Assembly: GCA_913060705.1 (NCBI GenBank)
Contig: CAJXTX010000002.1
Location: 1 to 64,000 of the forward strand
DNA: 64,000 bases
Reading direction: 5' to 3'
Source: an uncultured Bacteroidota bacterium
GTDB lineage: Bacteria; Bacteroidota; Bacteroidia; Flavobacteriales; Flavobacteriaceae
A program made the position numbers and the translations under genes. Numbering within the stretch: position 1 is the stretch's first letter; each line of letters begins with the position of its first letter. A model generated the notes under the pieces. The model saw only the letters and a program-made list of their open reading frames with translations. It searched no databases and was not told where the DNA came from. Positions 19,703 to 32,400 of the stretch are shown here, piece by piece.

Positions 19703-21493
19703 ATGGCCCACGCAGCAGAACATCATCACAAAGAAACCTTTATTACAAAGTACATCTTTAGCCAAGATCACAAAATGATCGCTAAACAGTACTTGATTAC
19801 AGGTCTTATCATGGGAGCTATAGGTATTGCTATGTCTCTCCTCTTTAGAATGCAATTGGCATGGCCCGGTGAATCATCGGCAGTCTTTTCGGCCCTTTTG
19901 GGTAAATGGGCGCCCGACGGTGTTATGGATGCAGATATTTACCTCGCGCTGGTAACCATACACGGTACCATCATGGTATTCTTTGTACTTACGGCTGGAT
20001 TGAGTGGTACGTTCTCTAACCTTTTGATTCCGTTGCAAATCGGTGCGCGTGATATGGCCTCTGGCTTCTTAAATATGCTTTCGTACTGGCTATTCTTCAT
20101 TTCTTGTGCCATAATGCTAGGTTCTTTATTCGCTGAGGCAGGTCCTGCCGCCGCCGGATGGACGGTGTATCCGCCACTATCTGCATTACCACAGGCTCAG
20201 CCTGGTTCAGGAATGGGTATGACCCTTTGGTTGGTTTCAATGGCCATCTTCATCGCTTCATCGCTACTAGGTTCATTGAACTACATCGTTACCGTACTCA
20301 ACTTAAGAACAAAAGGGATGACCATGACGCGCATGCCGCTTACCATTTGGGCATTCTTTGTGACTGCTATCATTGGTGTGGTATCGTTTCCAGTCCTTCT
20401 TTCTGCGGCACTATTACTCCTTATGGACAGAAGCTTTGGAACCTCTTTCTTCTTATCGGATATCTTTATTCAGGGAGAGGTCTTGCACTATCAAGGAGGT
20501 TCTCCTGTATTGTACGAGCACCTTTTCTGGTTCTTAGGTCACCCTGAGGTATACATCGTGCTACTTCCGGCCTTAGGGATCACTTCTGAGGTAATGTCGA
20601 CGAACGCGCGTAAGCCTATTTTCGGATACCGCGCCATGATCGCTTCAATTTTAGGTATTGCTTTCTTGTCAACTATTGTATGGGGTCACCACATGTTCGT
20701 ATCGGGTATGAATCCTTTCTTAGGTTCAGTATTTACCTTTACAACGCTTCTGATTGCGATTCCATCAGCGGTTAAAGCCTTTAACTATATAACTACCTTA
20801 TGGAAGGGTAATTTGCAGTTGAATCCGGCTATGCTGTTTTCAATTGGATTAGTTTCTACTTTCATCACAGGAGGATTGACAGGTATCATCTTAGGGGATA
20901 GTACACTTGACATCAACGTTCACGATACCTACTTTGTTGTGGCTCACTTCCACTTAGTAATGGGTATCTCTGCACTCTATGGTCTTTTTGCTGGGGTATA
21001 TCACTGGTTCCCCAAGCTTTTCCAAGGAAGATTGATGAACAAAAATCTAGGATACATTCACTTTTGGGTGACTGCGGTTGCTTCATACGGAGTTTTCTTT
21101 CCAATGCACTTTGTAGGTATGGCGGGTGTTCCAAGACGTTACTACGAAAACACGGCCTTCCCTATGTTTGATGAGTTAGCAGATGTTCAAGTACTGATGA
21201 CCGTATTTGCACTTATTGCAGCGGCCGCCCAATTAGTTTTCGTTTACAATTTTATCCATTCTATTTTCTACGGTAAGCGTGGAGAGCAGAACCCATGGAA
21301 GTCGAACACCCTTGAATGGACAACTCCAACAGAGCACATTCACGGTAACTGGCCAGGTGAAATCCCTGAGGTTCATCGCTGGTCATACGATTACAGTAAG
21401 ACGTATGAAGACGGATCGTACATCATAGAGGGGCAAGATTTTGTGCCGCAAACGGTTCCACTTCAACCAAACGAAGAAGAATTGAATCATTAA
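19703..21493 (+). CDS. coxA: cytochrome c oxidase subunit I
   Basis: HLFWFLGHPEVYIVLLPALGITSEV, WGHHMFVSGM, HDTYFVVAHFHLVM. Confidence 0.97.
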   Translation: MAHAAEHHHKETFITKYIFSQDHKMIAKQYLITGLIMGAIGIAMSLLFRMQLAWPGESSAVFSALLGKWAPDGVMDADIYLALVTIHGTIMVFFVLTAGLSGTFSNLLIPLQIGARDMASGFLNMLSYWLFFISCAIMLGSLFAEAGPAAAGWTVYPPLSALPQAQPGSGMGMTLWLVSMAIFIASSLLGSLNYIVTVLNLRTKGMTMTRMPLTIWAFFVTAIIGVVSFPVLLSAALLLLMDRSFGTSFFLSDIFIQGEVLHYQGGSPVLYEHLFWFLGHPEVYIVLLPALGITSEVMSTNARKPIFGYRAMIASILGIAFLSTIVWGHHMFVSGMNPFLGSVFTFTTLLIAIPSAVKAFNYITTLWKGNLQLNPAMLFSIGLVSTFITGGLTGIILGDSTLDINVHDTYFVVAHFHLVMGISALYGLFAGVYHWFPKLFQGRLMNKNLGYIHFWVTAVASYGVFFPMHFVGMAGVPRRYYENTAFPMFDELADVQVLMTVFALIAAAAQLVFVYNFIHSIFYGKRGEQNPWKSNTLEWTTPTEHIHGNWPGEIPEVHRWSYDYSKTYEDGSYIIEGQDFVPQTVPLQPNEEELNH

Positions 21494-21518
21494 GATGCTG
21501 TATTCAAATTAAATAGAA

Positions 21519-21547
21519 AGCCCCACCTAGATGTGGGGCTTTTTTTG
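21519..21547 (+). terminator. intrinsic terminator of act-cox operon
   Basis: AGCCCCAC-CTAGAT-GTGGGGCT followed by TTTTTTT. Confidence 0.85.
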
Positions 21548-21585
21548 TTGAAACCATTACCTTTAAGAAGATTAGCATACATACG

Positions 21586-22608
21586 ATGAATGAACATCTT
21601 GATCCATCAGGAGCCCACTACGGCAAAGAGGACTTTGACATAGAGCGTGTTTTGCGTCCTCAAGGTTTTGATGACTTCGCTGGGCAAGATTCGGTGCTTG
21701 AAAACCTCAAGATATTTGTAGAGGCTGCCAACCAGAGAGACGAGGCTTTAGACCACACTTTACTTCATGGTCCTCCGGGTCTGGGTAAAACTACCTTGGC
21801 TCACATCTTGGCCAATGAGTTGGATGTTGCCATCCGCGTTACTTCTGGTCCTGTTCTAGATAAGCCAGGAGACTTGGCCGGACTACTTACAAATCTTGAG
21901 GAACGAGATGTACTCTTTATTGATGAGATTCATCGATTAAGTCCGGTCGTAGAGGAATATTTGTACTCTGCCATGGAAGATTTCAAGATTGACATCATGA
22001 TTGAAACTGGTCCCAACGCACGTTCGGTTCAGATTCACCTTAAACCCTTTACCCTAATAGGGGCCACCACGCGCTCTGGACTACTTACCGCGCCCATGCG
22101 TGCTCGTTTTGGAATTCAGTCAAGACTCTCTTATTACAGCACCGAACTTCTATCTACGATCGCGACCCGCAGTGCTGAAATCCTAAAGGTAGAGATCAAA
22201 GAAGATGCAGCCATTGAAATTGCGCGCAGGAGCCGAGGTACGCCAAGGATTTGTAATGCGCTCCTTAGACGGATTAGAGATTTTGCTCAAATCAAAGGAA
22301 ACGGAATTATTGACCTTGAAATTGCGCGCTACGGACTTAAGGCCTTGAACGTCGATGCTTATGGTTTAGACGAGATGGACAATAAGATTCTTTCGACTTT
22401 AATCGACAAGTTCCAGGGAGGTCCGGTTGGAATCAACACTTTAGCGACGGCTGTTTCTGAAAATGCAGAAACGCTGGAGGAGGTCTACGAACCCTTTTTA
22501 ATTCAAGAGGGATTCTTGGTCCGTACTCCAAGAGGCCGTGAGGCTACAGCGCTCGCTTACAAACATCTCGGAAAAGACAAGGGAGCCACCCAAACCGGCT
22601 TATTTTAA
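21586..22608 (+). CDS. ruvB: Holliday junction helicase RuvB
   Basis: [48 protein letters not shown]. Confidence 0.97.
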   Translation: MNEHLDPSGAHYGKEDFDIERVLRPQGFDDFAGQDSVLENLKIFVEAANQRDEALDHTLLHGPPGLGKTTLAHILANELDVAIRVTSGPVLDKPGDLAGLLTNLEERDVLFIDEIHRLSPVVEEYLYSAMEDFKIDIMIETGPNARSVQIHLKPFTLIGATTRSGLLTAPMRARFGIQSRLSYYSTELLSTIATRSAEILKVEIKEDAAIEIARRSRGTPRICNALLRRIRDFAQIKGNGIIDLEIARYGLKALNVDAYGLDEMDNKILSTLIDKFQGGPVGINTLATAVSENAETLEEVYEPFLIQEGFLVRTPRGREATALAYKHLGKDKGATQTGLF

Positions 22609-22624
22609 TAATTAAGTCAATCCC

Positions 22625-23566
22625 ATGCAGAAAGACGAACAGCTTGCTAAGCGATCGAGATTGATTAAACAAGCGGCTGAACGTCATGGATTTATGGCTT
22701 GTGGAATTGCTAAGGCAGAGTTTTTACACGACCATGCACCGAGATTAGAGCAGTGGCTAAAAGATCAGCGTCAAGCTACAATGTCTTACATGGAGCGAAA
22801 TTTTGACAAAAGACTTGATCCGCGTAAACTGGTAGAAGGTTCAAAGTCAGTTGTTTCGCTGCTTTTTAATTACTATCCTCCTGAGTCGGCCCGTTTGGGC
22901 CAAAGTCACTTTAAGATTTCAAAGTATGCCTATGGTGAAGACTATCACCGGGTGATCAAAGACAAACTCAAAGAAATGCTCAGTGAGCTCCGTGATGAAA
23001 TAGGACAAATCGAGGGTAGGGCTTTTGTAGATTCAGCTCCTATCCTAGAAAAGGCATGGGCAGAGCGCTCGGGTTTAGGATGGATCGCTAAGAATAGCAA
23101 TCTTATTAATAAACGTCAGGGCTCCTTTTTCTTTTTAGCTGAATTGATTATCGATCTTGAATGCGCCTATGATACTCCTATTACTACCGATCATTGTGGC
23201 AGTTGCACGGCCTGCATAGAGGCCTGTCCGACCGAAGCGATCGTCAGCCCAATGGTGGTAGATGCAGGGAAGTGTATTTCGTATTTTACCATCGAGTTAA
23301 AAGAGGCCATCCCTTCTTCTTTCAAAGGCTCTTTTGATGATTGGGCCTTCGGCTGTGATACCTGTCAAGACGTGTGTCCGTGGAATCGTTTTTCTTCTCC
23401 TCACAATGAACCTCGATTATTACCTACACCGGCTTTTCAAGAATTAGATGCGGCAGCTATGATTGAACTCACTGAAGAAACCTTTAAACAGGTATTTTCG
23501 AAGTCCGCCTTAAAGCGCACTAAGTTCAGTGGCTTAAAGCGTAATATCGATTTTTTGAGGCAGTAA
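22625..23566 (+). CDS. queG: epoxyqueuosine reductase
   Basis: [44 protein letters not shown] and [11 protein letters not shown] clusters. Confidence 0.95.
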   Translation: MQKDEQLAKRSRLIKQAAERHGFMACGIAKAEFLHDHAPRLEQWLKDQRQATMSYMERNFDKRLDPRKLVEGSKSVVSLLFNYYPPESARLGQSHFKISKYAYGEDYHRVIKDKLKEMLSELRDEIGQIEGRAFVDSAPILEKAWAERSGLGWIAKNSNLINKRQGSFFFLAELIIDLECAYDTPITTDHCGSCTACIEACPTEAIVSPMVVDAGKCISYFTIELKEAIPSSFKGSFDDWAFGCDTCQDVCPWNRFSSPHNEPRLLPTPAFQELDAAAMIELTEETFKQVFSKSALKRTKFSGLKRNIDFLRQ

Positions 23567-23616
23567 GGCTACCAAATTAAATTATCTTTGATTACTCAAT
23601 TATAACTGCATTCGAT

Positions 23617-25893
23617 ATGAGCAAAGCGCGATTAAGGCGCGAAGCTTTGGTCTACCACGCCAAACCTCAGCCAGGTAAAATCAAGATTGTTCCGACTAAG
23701 CCATACCAAACACAAAGAGACTTGGCGTTGGCCTACTCTCCTGGAGTTGCTGAGCCTTGTTTAGAGATAGAGAAGAATCCCAACGATGTGTACAAGTACA
23801 CCGCTAAAGGGAATGTGGTTGCGGTGATCTCTAATGGAACAGCCGTACTAGGTTTGGGTGACATTGGCCCTTTGGCTTCAAAGCCCGTAATGGAGGGTAA
23901 AAGCTTATTGTTCAAGATTTTTGCCGATATCGATGGTATTGATATTGAGGTCGACACCAAAGATGTAGACGCTTTTGTAGAGACAGTTAAACGCATAGCT
24001 CCAACTTTCGGAGGCATTAATCTAGAAGATATTAAGGCCCCTGAAGCCTTTGAGATTGAACGAAGGCTCAAAGAAGAGCTCGATATACCGGTGATGCATG
24101 ACGATCAACACGGAACCGCCATTATTTCTGCAGCGGCCTTGTTGAATGCCTTGGAACTCGCCGAAAAGAAAATAGAAGACGTACGTATAGTAGTCAGTGG
24201 GGCTGGAGCGGCTGCTATTTCATGTACTAAGTTGTACAAGGCTTTTGGTGCGCGCAGTGAAAACATTGTGATGCTTGACAGCAAAGGAGTGATTCAGAAG
24301 ACTAGAGAAAATCTAGATCCTTCAAAACTCGAATTTGCCACCTCTCGCACCATTGAGACATTAGAAGAGGCAATGGTAGATGCAGATGTATTTATCGGGC
24401 TTTCTATTGCAGACATTGTTTCTGAGAAAATGCTGTTAAGCATGGCAAAGAATCCCATAGTTTTTGCCATGGCGAATCCTAACCCAGAGATTGACTATAA
24501 CCTGGCCTTACGCACACGCGAAGACGTCATTATGGCCACGGGTAGGTCTGACCATCCGAATCAGGTCAATAATGTTCTAGGATTTCCATTCATCTTCAGA
24601 GGGGCGCTTGACGTTCGTGCCACTAAGATTAATGAAGAAATGAAGATGGCCGCTGTACGCGCATTAGCTGAATTGACGAAAGAGCCCGTCCCAGAACAGG
24701 TCAATATTACCTATGATATTACTAAGTTGAGTTTCGGACGCGAGTACATCATTCCAAAACCATTTGATCCGAGGTTGATTACGAAGATTCCTGCTGCCGT
24801 GGCGAAAGCGGCGATGGACTCGGGTGTCGCCCAAGAAGAAATTACAGATTGGGAACGTTATGAAGATGAGCTTATGGCCCGGTCTGGGACAGATAATAAA
24901 TTCATCCGTTCGCTTCACGATAAGGCCCGCTCAAATCCTAAGAAGGTTGTGTTTGCAGAAGCCGATCAGATCGATGTGCTCAAGGCAGCTCAATTTGTCT
25001 ATGACGAAGGCATTGCCATTCCTATTTTGCTAGGAGACAAAGAAGTAATCACAAGTCTAAAAGAAGAGTTAGAGTTCGATGCTGATCTACTTGTATTAGA
25101 TCCGGGTGAGGATGAAGAGCAAGAAAGACGTGATGCTTTCGCTGATCTTTTGTGGAAGAGAGGCGAGCGTAATGGGGTTCAGAAATACAGTGCAAGTGTA
25201 CGCATGGAGCACCGCAATTATTACGGTCCTATGATGGTGTTAGGCGGAGAGGCCGATGCGATGATTTCAGGTTATTCGCGTTCGTTCCCTAAAGTACTAC
25301 TTCCTGTGCTTGAAACCGTTGGTAGAGGGCCTGGCGTGAAACGGGCCTCTACAATGAATATCATGATTACGCCAAGAGGACCCATGTTTTTGGCAGACAC
25401 TGCGATCAATATCAATCCCTCAGCCGAAGAGTTGGCAGAGATCGCGGTTATGACAGCCAAAGAAGTAAAGGCCTTCGGATTTGAACCTGTTGTTGCCATG
25501 CTTTCTTTCTCGAATTACGGTTCGTCTAAACATCCAGAAGCCAAGAAGGTGAAAGAGGCTGTTCGACTGCTGCATCAAAATCATCCTGATCTCGTCGTGG
25601 ATGGAGAGATTCAGGCAGATTTCGCGCTCAATCAAGAAATGGGAGCGAAGACCTTTCCTTTCTCAAAATTGGCCAATCGACGCGTGAATACCCTTGTGTT
25701 TCCAAACCTAGATGCCGCTAACATTACCTATAAACTACTTAAAGAACTGCACGGAGTAAAATCTGTAGGTCCTGTCATGCTTGGGCTCGAAAAACCCATT
25801 CACATTTTGCAGCTGGGTGCCAGTGTTGAAGAAATAATCAATATGACGGCTATTGCAGTAATCGACGCGCAACTCAGAGAAAAATCTAAATAA
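23617..25893 (+). CDS. maeB: NADP-dependent malic enzyme with C-terminal phosphotransacetylase-like domain
   Basis: 758 aa; malic enzyme motifs ([12 protein letters not shown]) plus PTA-like C-terminal domain. Confidence 0.95.
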   Translation: MSKARLRREALVYHAKPQPGKIKIVPTKPYQTQRDLALAYSPGVAEPCLEIEKNPNDVYKYTAKGNVVAVISNGTAVLGLGDIGPLASKPVMEGKSLLFKIFADIDGIDIEVDTKDVDAFVETVKRIAPTFGGINLEDIKAPEAFEIERRLKEELDIPVMHDDQHGTAIISAAALLNALELAEKKIEDVRIVVSGAGAAAISCTKLYKAFGARSENIVMLDSKGVIQKTRENLDPSKLEFATSRTIETLEEAMVDADVFIGLSIADIVSEKMLLSMAKNPIVFAMANPNPEIDYNLALRTREDVIMATGRSDHPNQVNNVLGFPFIFRGALDVRATKINEEMKMAAVRALAELTKEPVPEQVNITYDITKLSFGREYIIPKPFDPRLITKIPAAVAKAAMDSGVAQEEITDWERYEDELMARSGTDNKFIRSLHDKARSNPKKVVFAEADQIDVLKAAQFVYDEGIAIPILLGDKEVITSLKEELEFDADLLVLDPGEDEEQERRDAFADLLWKRGERNGVQKYSASVRMEHRNYYGPMMVLGGEADAMISGYSRSFPKVLLPVLETVGRGPGVKRASTMNIMITPRGPMFLADTAININPSAEELAEIAVMTAKEVKAFGFEPVVAMLSFSNYGSSKHPEAKKVKEAVRLLHQNHPDLVVDGEIQADFALNQEMGAKTFPFSKLANRRVNTLVFPNLDAANITYKLLKELHGVKSVGPVMLGLEKPIHILQLGASVEEIINMTAIAVIDAQLREKSK

Positions 25894-25902
25894 GACCCAC
25901 TC

Positions 25903-26493
25903 ATGATCACGCATTTATCAGGTAAACTCGTTGAGAAAAGTCCAACCCATGTGGTCATAGAATGCGTTGGAGTAGGATATCACCTTGATATTTCGCTCTA
26001 TACCTTTCAGCAGATTAAGGACGAAGAACAGATCCGTTTGTTTACCCACCTCCAAATTAGAGAAGACGCTCACACTTTATTTGGGTTTACTACAGCTTTT
26101 GAACGGAGTGTATTTCGGTTGCTTCTTTCTGTGAGTGGTATAGGAGCAAATACGGCTAGAACAATGCTTTCTTCGTTGGCCCCAGAAGAGATTCTTGAAG
26201 CGATTGTCAATGAGCAGGTACAGAAGATACAGTCTGTAAAGGGTATTGGGCAGAAAACGGCACAACGCGTATTACTAGACCTTCGTGATAAGGCCGTCCT
26301 GCTTATGCACGATCAACCGAATGTCGTTATGGCAAATACCTCTCAACTAGCGCATGCCGAAGAGGCAATGGCAGCTTTAGAGGTCTTAGGCTTTTCTAGA
26401 AAGGCCGTCTTCAAGGTCGTTGAACGCTTTGCAAAAGAAAACCCATCGGCAACGGTTGAAGAATTGATCAAAAACACTTTAAACGCACTTTGA
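25903..26493 (+). CDS. ruvA: Holliday junction branch migration protein RuvA
   Basis: 196 aa; MITHLSGKLVEKSPTHVVIECVGVGYHLDIS, helix-hairpin-helix GIGQKTAQRVLLDL. Confidence 0.96.
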   Translation: MITHLSGKLVEKSPTHVVIECVGVGYHLDISLYTFQQIKDEEQIRLFTHLQIREDAHTLFGFTTAFERSVFRLLLSVSGIGANTARTMLSSLAPEEILEAIVNEQVQKIQSVKGIGQKTAQRVLLDLRDKAVLLMHDQPNVVMANTSQLAHAEEAMAALEVLGFSRKAVFKVVERFAKENPSATVEELIKNTLNAL

Positions 26494-29400
26494 TTGGTAA
26501 GAGAATCCATGCTGTTATTACTGTAATTTATGTTGCCTTAGCAGCCTATTCTCAGTATACCTATAGCCAAGAACTCCCAGTTCTATCTCCTTACCCTATT
26601 CAAGAGATTTACGAGTACGATCCTGTAAATACTAGGTTTGTGAAACGCCCGGTAGTGGTTGAACAAACTTCGGGTTATCCGATGTATTTGTCGGTCACTG
26701 CATTTTATGAAGCGGTAAGAAGACAAACCATTGCCTCTAATTATCGTGACAAGACCGACGCGCTGTCTAAAGTGAATGATTCGCTTAACGCCTCTAAGAA
26801 AGACTTATTACCCACCTATTATGTGAATTCTGATTTTTTTGAGTCCGTCTTCGGGGGCAATACCATAACGGTCGCTACTAGTGGAGGGTTCAATTTTGAT
26901 ACAGGTGCTCTGGTTCAGCGGACAGAGAATCCCGGATTGGCATTGCGTAATCAGCGTTCAACCTTGCTTGATATCGACCAGCAATTTGATTTCAATCTCG
27001 ACGCACAAATTGGAGAGCGTTTAACCGTTAGCGCAGCCATCGATAGCAGGTCGGCCTTTAGCTTCGAAAATCTTTTTAAGCTCACCTATACTCCTCAAGA
27101 AGACGATTGGTTGCGCTCTATTGAATTTGGAAATGTAAGTCTGCCAATTCAAAGCACCCTGATGTCGGGTGCTCAAAATGTATTTGGGGTAAAGACAGAG
27201 TTTCAATTCGGAAGGACCCGACTTGCAGCAATTTACGGAGAACAACGGGCGCAGCGCACCAGCGTCCGGTCAGAAAATGGTAACGTAGTAAACCGTTTTG
27301 AGTTGAGCGCTATTGACTATGAAGAAAACACCCATTTCTTTCTCGCGCATTACTTTAGGGATCAATACGATGTAGCCTTAGAAAACTACCCTTTCATTGC
27401 CAGTAATGTTCAGATTACCCGAATGGAGGTTTGGGTAACCAACCGCCAACAGCAAACCGATAACGTTCGAAGTATCGTAGCCTTTCAAGATTTAGGAGAA
27501 TCCTTGCCTGAAAACGTTTCATTTGAAGCGCCAGAATCTTTTTACGCTTCGACGGGCACACTCCCAGATAACCGAGTAAACGCCTTAGATCCTGCCTTAA
27601 TTGGAGGGACTGGACTTTCTGCAGCGATTCGTGCACCGCGCTCTAATTTGGCTGAGTTAGACCTCTTGGGTCAGCGGCTTACCAATGGCGTACATTTCAC
27701 AAATTTAAATAACGCTAGAAAGCTAGAGGCTGGAGTGCACTACAGTTTCAATGCTCAACTCGGATATCTGTCTTTAAATCAACCCTTGAGCACCGATGAG
27801 GTACTTGCGGTTGCCTTTCAGTACACCTACAACGGTCAGGTGTATACCGTAGGAGAATTTTCTAATGACAACAGGCTCGGATCTGAAGAAAGTCTCGTTT
27901 TAAAACTCCTGAAAAGTACTATTACACGGGTAGAAGACCCGATATGGGATCTGATGATGAAGAATATCTACGCCATCGGTGCTTTTGGATTATCGGCTGC
28001 TGATTTTCAGCTCCAACTGCTCTATAAAGATCCTAGCCCTCGAAATTTTTTATCGCCCGCCGATGAGAATCTGCCTTGGCCAGATTCTTTTAAAGATCAA
28101 AGTCTTTTGCGCATTTTCAATTTCGATCGCCTTGATGCTTATGACAATGTCTCAGTAGAGGGAGATGGGTTTTTCGATTTTGTCGATGGTGTAACTGTAG
28201 ATGCCGAAAACGGTAGGATCATTTTTACAAAAACAGAACCTTTCGGATCCTTTCTCTTTTCAGCACTTAGGAGTTCGAGTGAAGAGATCTATGAAGACCT
28301 GGCTTCTTATAATGCCAACCAGCAGAAATTTGTATACCAAAGCCTTTACGGATTGACAAAAGCTGCAGCACTCCAAGATGCGAGCGCAAATCGATTTGCC
28401 ATTAAGGGTTCGTATGCAGGTGCTCAATTGAACGATCAAAGTAGTATCCCGCTTGGGGTGCTCTATGCCGTGCCCGGATCTGTTCAGGTGAGGGCAGGAG
28501 GTCGACTTCTCACTGAGGGTATTGATTATGAGGTGGATTACACCACTTCTTCGGTCATCCTTCTAGATCCCAGTATTGCGGCTTCTGGAGTTCCTATTGA
28601 CGTGACCGCTGAAGATGCCGGACAGCTTGGGCAATTGACCAGGCGATTTTTTGGCTTAACGGTAGATCATGAGTTTTCAGATAACTTCCAAGTTGGTGGC
28701 GCCTTGATGAATTTAAGGGAGCGGCCATTGACTCAAAAAGCGGCGTATGGGGTAGAACCCATCAATAACACTATGATAGGGGCTACCTTAAAGTACCACA
28801 AAGAAGTTCCCTTTTTAACACGACTGATCAATCAGTGGCCGACGATCGACACTGAGGCTCCCTCTGAGATCGCTATTCAAGCGGAGGTTGCAGCGCTGAT
28901 TCCTAGCGCCCCTGCAAATACATCATTCAATCAAGAAATCACAAGTTATATTGACGATTTTGAAGACACTCAACAATTCATAGATCTGACCGATCCTAAA
29001 GAATGGGTGCTTTCAAGTCATCCTGATGGCTTGACGGGTCTCGAGGCGATGCGTGATCGTGCGCGTCTTGCTTGGTATACTATCGATCCGCTTTTTTACG
29101 GCAGATCTAGGCCTGCTGGAATTACGGAGGCTATGCTTGGTGACAATCGAATGCGGAGGGTCTTCATTAATGAGGTTTACCCTGAAACGGATGTCATTCA
29201 GGGTCAAACCGCCGTTCAGCGGACCCTGGATGTAGCCTATTTTCCGAATGAAGCCGGACCGTACAATACAGCCTTTGATTTTAATCCAAATGCTACTTCT
29301 GGTCGCTGGGGAGGAACGATGCGGGCTTTCTCGAATACCAATTTTGAGCAGAGTAATATCGAGTATCTGCAGTTTTGGATGATGCATCCGGTTGAACCGG

Positions 29401-32400
29401 GGTCTAACGTCTCTGGAAAGCTCGTGATTGACCTTGGAAACCTATCAGAGGATATACTCCCTGATCAGGCGGCTCAGTTCGAGAATGGTCTCGATGCACA
29501 GGCAACATCGGTACCCTTCGGAAGGGTTCCATTAAGAAACGCCTTAATCTACAATTTTGATAATGATCCTGCATTGAGAGCATCACAGGATTTAGGATTA
29601 GACGGTATAGATGATGCACAGGAAGCTTTGATCTATCCAGGACCGAGTGAAGACCCCGCCAGAGACAATTATCAAAATTATCTAGAAGCGGATGGGTCTA
29701 TCGTCGATCGCTATAAACGCTTCAATAACACTCAAGGAAATTCTCCGGTTGAGGCTTCAGACATAGACAGAGGGTCAAGTGTACTGCCCGATGTTGAGGA
29801 CGTTGACCGTGACTTCGCAACCAATACGGTCGAGAGTTATTTTCAATATGAGATACCCCTTCAAGCAATAGTAAATGAAGACTCGCCTTATGTTGCTACG
29901 GTAAGAACTATTGAGAACCCTTCGAAAACGGTTTGGGTGCAGTATAAAATTCCGCTTCGAGAATTTACTAAGGCGGTTGGAGGAATTCAAGACTTCAGAT
30001 CGATTCCATTTATGCGTATGGTATTGAAGGACTTTGACACCCCAGTGGTGTTGAGGTTTGCCGGGATTGATCTGGTGCAAGGTAGTTGGAGGATTTACGA
30101 TAAACCGCTAGAAGTAGATGCGCCTCCCCCCAGTGGCGCTGGGGCTCAACTTGAAATAGGAGCGGTCAACATTGAAGAAAACAGCAATAGAAGCCCTATA
30201 CCTTATGTGCTTCCTCCTGGAGTAGTACGCGAGCGTTTGAACAATACAAACACTATTGTTCGAGAAAACGAACAGTCGTTAAGAGTTTATATTGAAAACC
30301 TGAAGCCCCAAGAGGCTAAGGCGGTATTCAGAAGGGTTCAGTTTGATATGAGAAGGCACGATCGCTTAAAGCTTTTTGTTCATGCAGAGTCACCAGAGAA
30401 TAGCCTCCAAGAGGAGGTCATAAATGCGTTCATACGCATGGGTACCGATTATTCAGAGAACTTTTATGAAATTGAATGGCCCATTAGGTTTACGCCTCAT
30501 GGAGCTGTTGATCCAGAACAAATATGGCCTGACAATAATGCGCTGGATTTAGACTTGAAAGACCTCAGTCGAGCTAAGTCCCTTCAGCTGTCAAGTGGTT
30601 CTCTAGATCACACCGTAGAGTTTGAAGGCTACACCATTCGCGTTAAAGGGAACCCTTCTATTGGAAGTATAAGCTCGGCCATGCTTGGCGTAAAAAATAT
30701 GCGGTCACCTACCGCGGTTAATGCCGAGTTATGGTTCAATGAATTTCGTTTGAGCGGAATCAATCACAGAGGGGGATGGGCCATGAATGCGAGTGCGCAA
30801 CTGAGTCTTTCTGATGTGGTACGAGTGGGATCAGGATATTCAAAGTCGACGGTAGGTTTTGGGGCTATCGACGATAATCCTAACCTGAGAAGTTTAGATA
30901 ATACTCAGAGCTTTGATCTCAATCTCCAATCAGATTTAGGTAGATTTCTTCCTCAAGGATTGCGATTAAGGGCACCTATTAGTTTTTCATGGGTTGATGC
31001 GCGAAGCACACCAGAATACGATCCGGTCTATGAAGACCTCACTCTGGTGGATCGAATGAATGCAGCCTCTACTTCACAAGAAGCCGCTGCGATTAAAGAA
31101 CAAGCTGAGCAGCGAAATGAGATCAAAAGTTTTGCGCTCCAAGGATTAAGTATCGAGCGTAAGCCCGATAGCAAAGAAGATTTCTTTGATCTTGAAAATT
31201 TCTCAGCCTCTGTCACTAGTTCTAAAACCTTTCAAAGTGATTTTGAAACGGCCTTTTCAGAGCGATCTTCGGCAAACGCGAATTTATCCTATGCCTATGC
31301 CGGAAGTGTAGTTGGCGCTTCTCTGCAGACAGCAATTAACCGCTTGTACAGTCAGCAGCAATACCGACAGCTTTATGATCCATCCGTAGAGTTTATTGCA
31401 CCTCCTATGCTCATACAGCAAAATTTCAGAACCAATTGGCAGGGATCGCTTTCGGCAAATCCGTTAGAAGGTCTTTCTGTAGTACTGAATGCCACGCAAA
31501 ACAATATAGTGCCTGTGCCCTCAGAGGAAACGAATTCAACGGCTACCGTTTGGAGTTCGTTTTTAGATTGGGGCCAGCCCAACACCTACAATCAAACCAT
31601 AAGGGCCTCTTATACATTGCCCTTTAATGCCATCTCATGGACCGATTTCTTATCGGCACAGTTAGATTACACAGGTAGCTTTAATGCACAACGCGGATCT
31701 GATGCACTCCTTCAATTGGCAGGTGAACCTGTCAATACCATACAAACGGCGAGCACGATAAATGCTTCGGGAGCCCTTAATGTCAGCGGTTTTTTTGAAA
31801 AAATAGGACTGAAATGGGAAGGCTTTTCGGCAAATGTGAGATCTAATTGGACCCAAAATGAAGGGCTTGCTTTGCCCGGATATAATCGTATAGTAAACGA
31901 TAGAGGATTTTTTGAATTGGATCCCATGCTCACTTTCGGTAGACCTAGTTCAGACCTTAGATTTGAGGCTGCCCAGCGGGGTTATCTGACACAATTCGGA
32001 CAATTCAATAGCCCTTTTATTTTCGACGCGAATACTACCATAAATACAGACGCTGCAATAAATTTTGGAAGTAAGGTTTCGCTGAATTTGAATTACCAGC
32101 AACGCCAAAGCGATCGAATTCAAGAGCAGTTTAGGGTGCTAAACGGTAGCCAAGGGCTAAGCTTTGAATCGCTTCTTGCCAATGAACAAGGGAGTTACAG
32201 TACTACGGCGGTACTACTGAGTTCGATTTTTAAGGCTACGTCTTCTTCAGCAGAATCAGCGGTGTTCGAAGACTTTAAGACCTTACGCCTGGCTGCGGCA
32301 AGAAGACTTGCAGTTGCGAACGGATTAGACAACGGAAAGGTAGACGCCGAAGGCTTCCCTGAAGCCTATAGTTCTCTTCATCCAGAGGTATTGCTGACTG

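Noticed and set aside
29013-30080. Antisense ORFs within sprA
   Set aside because: Short, no domains, inside the well-supported sprA frame.
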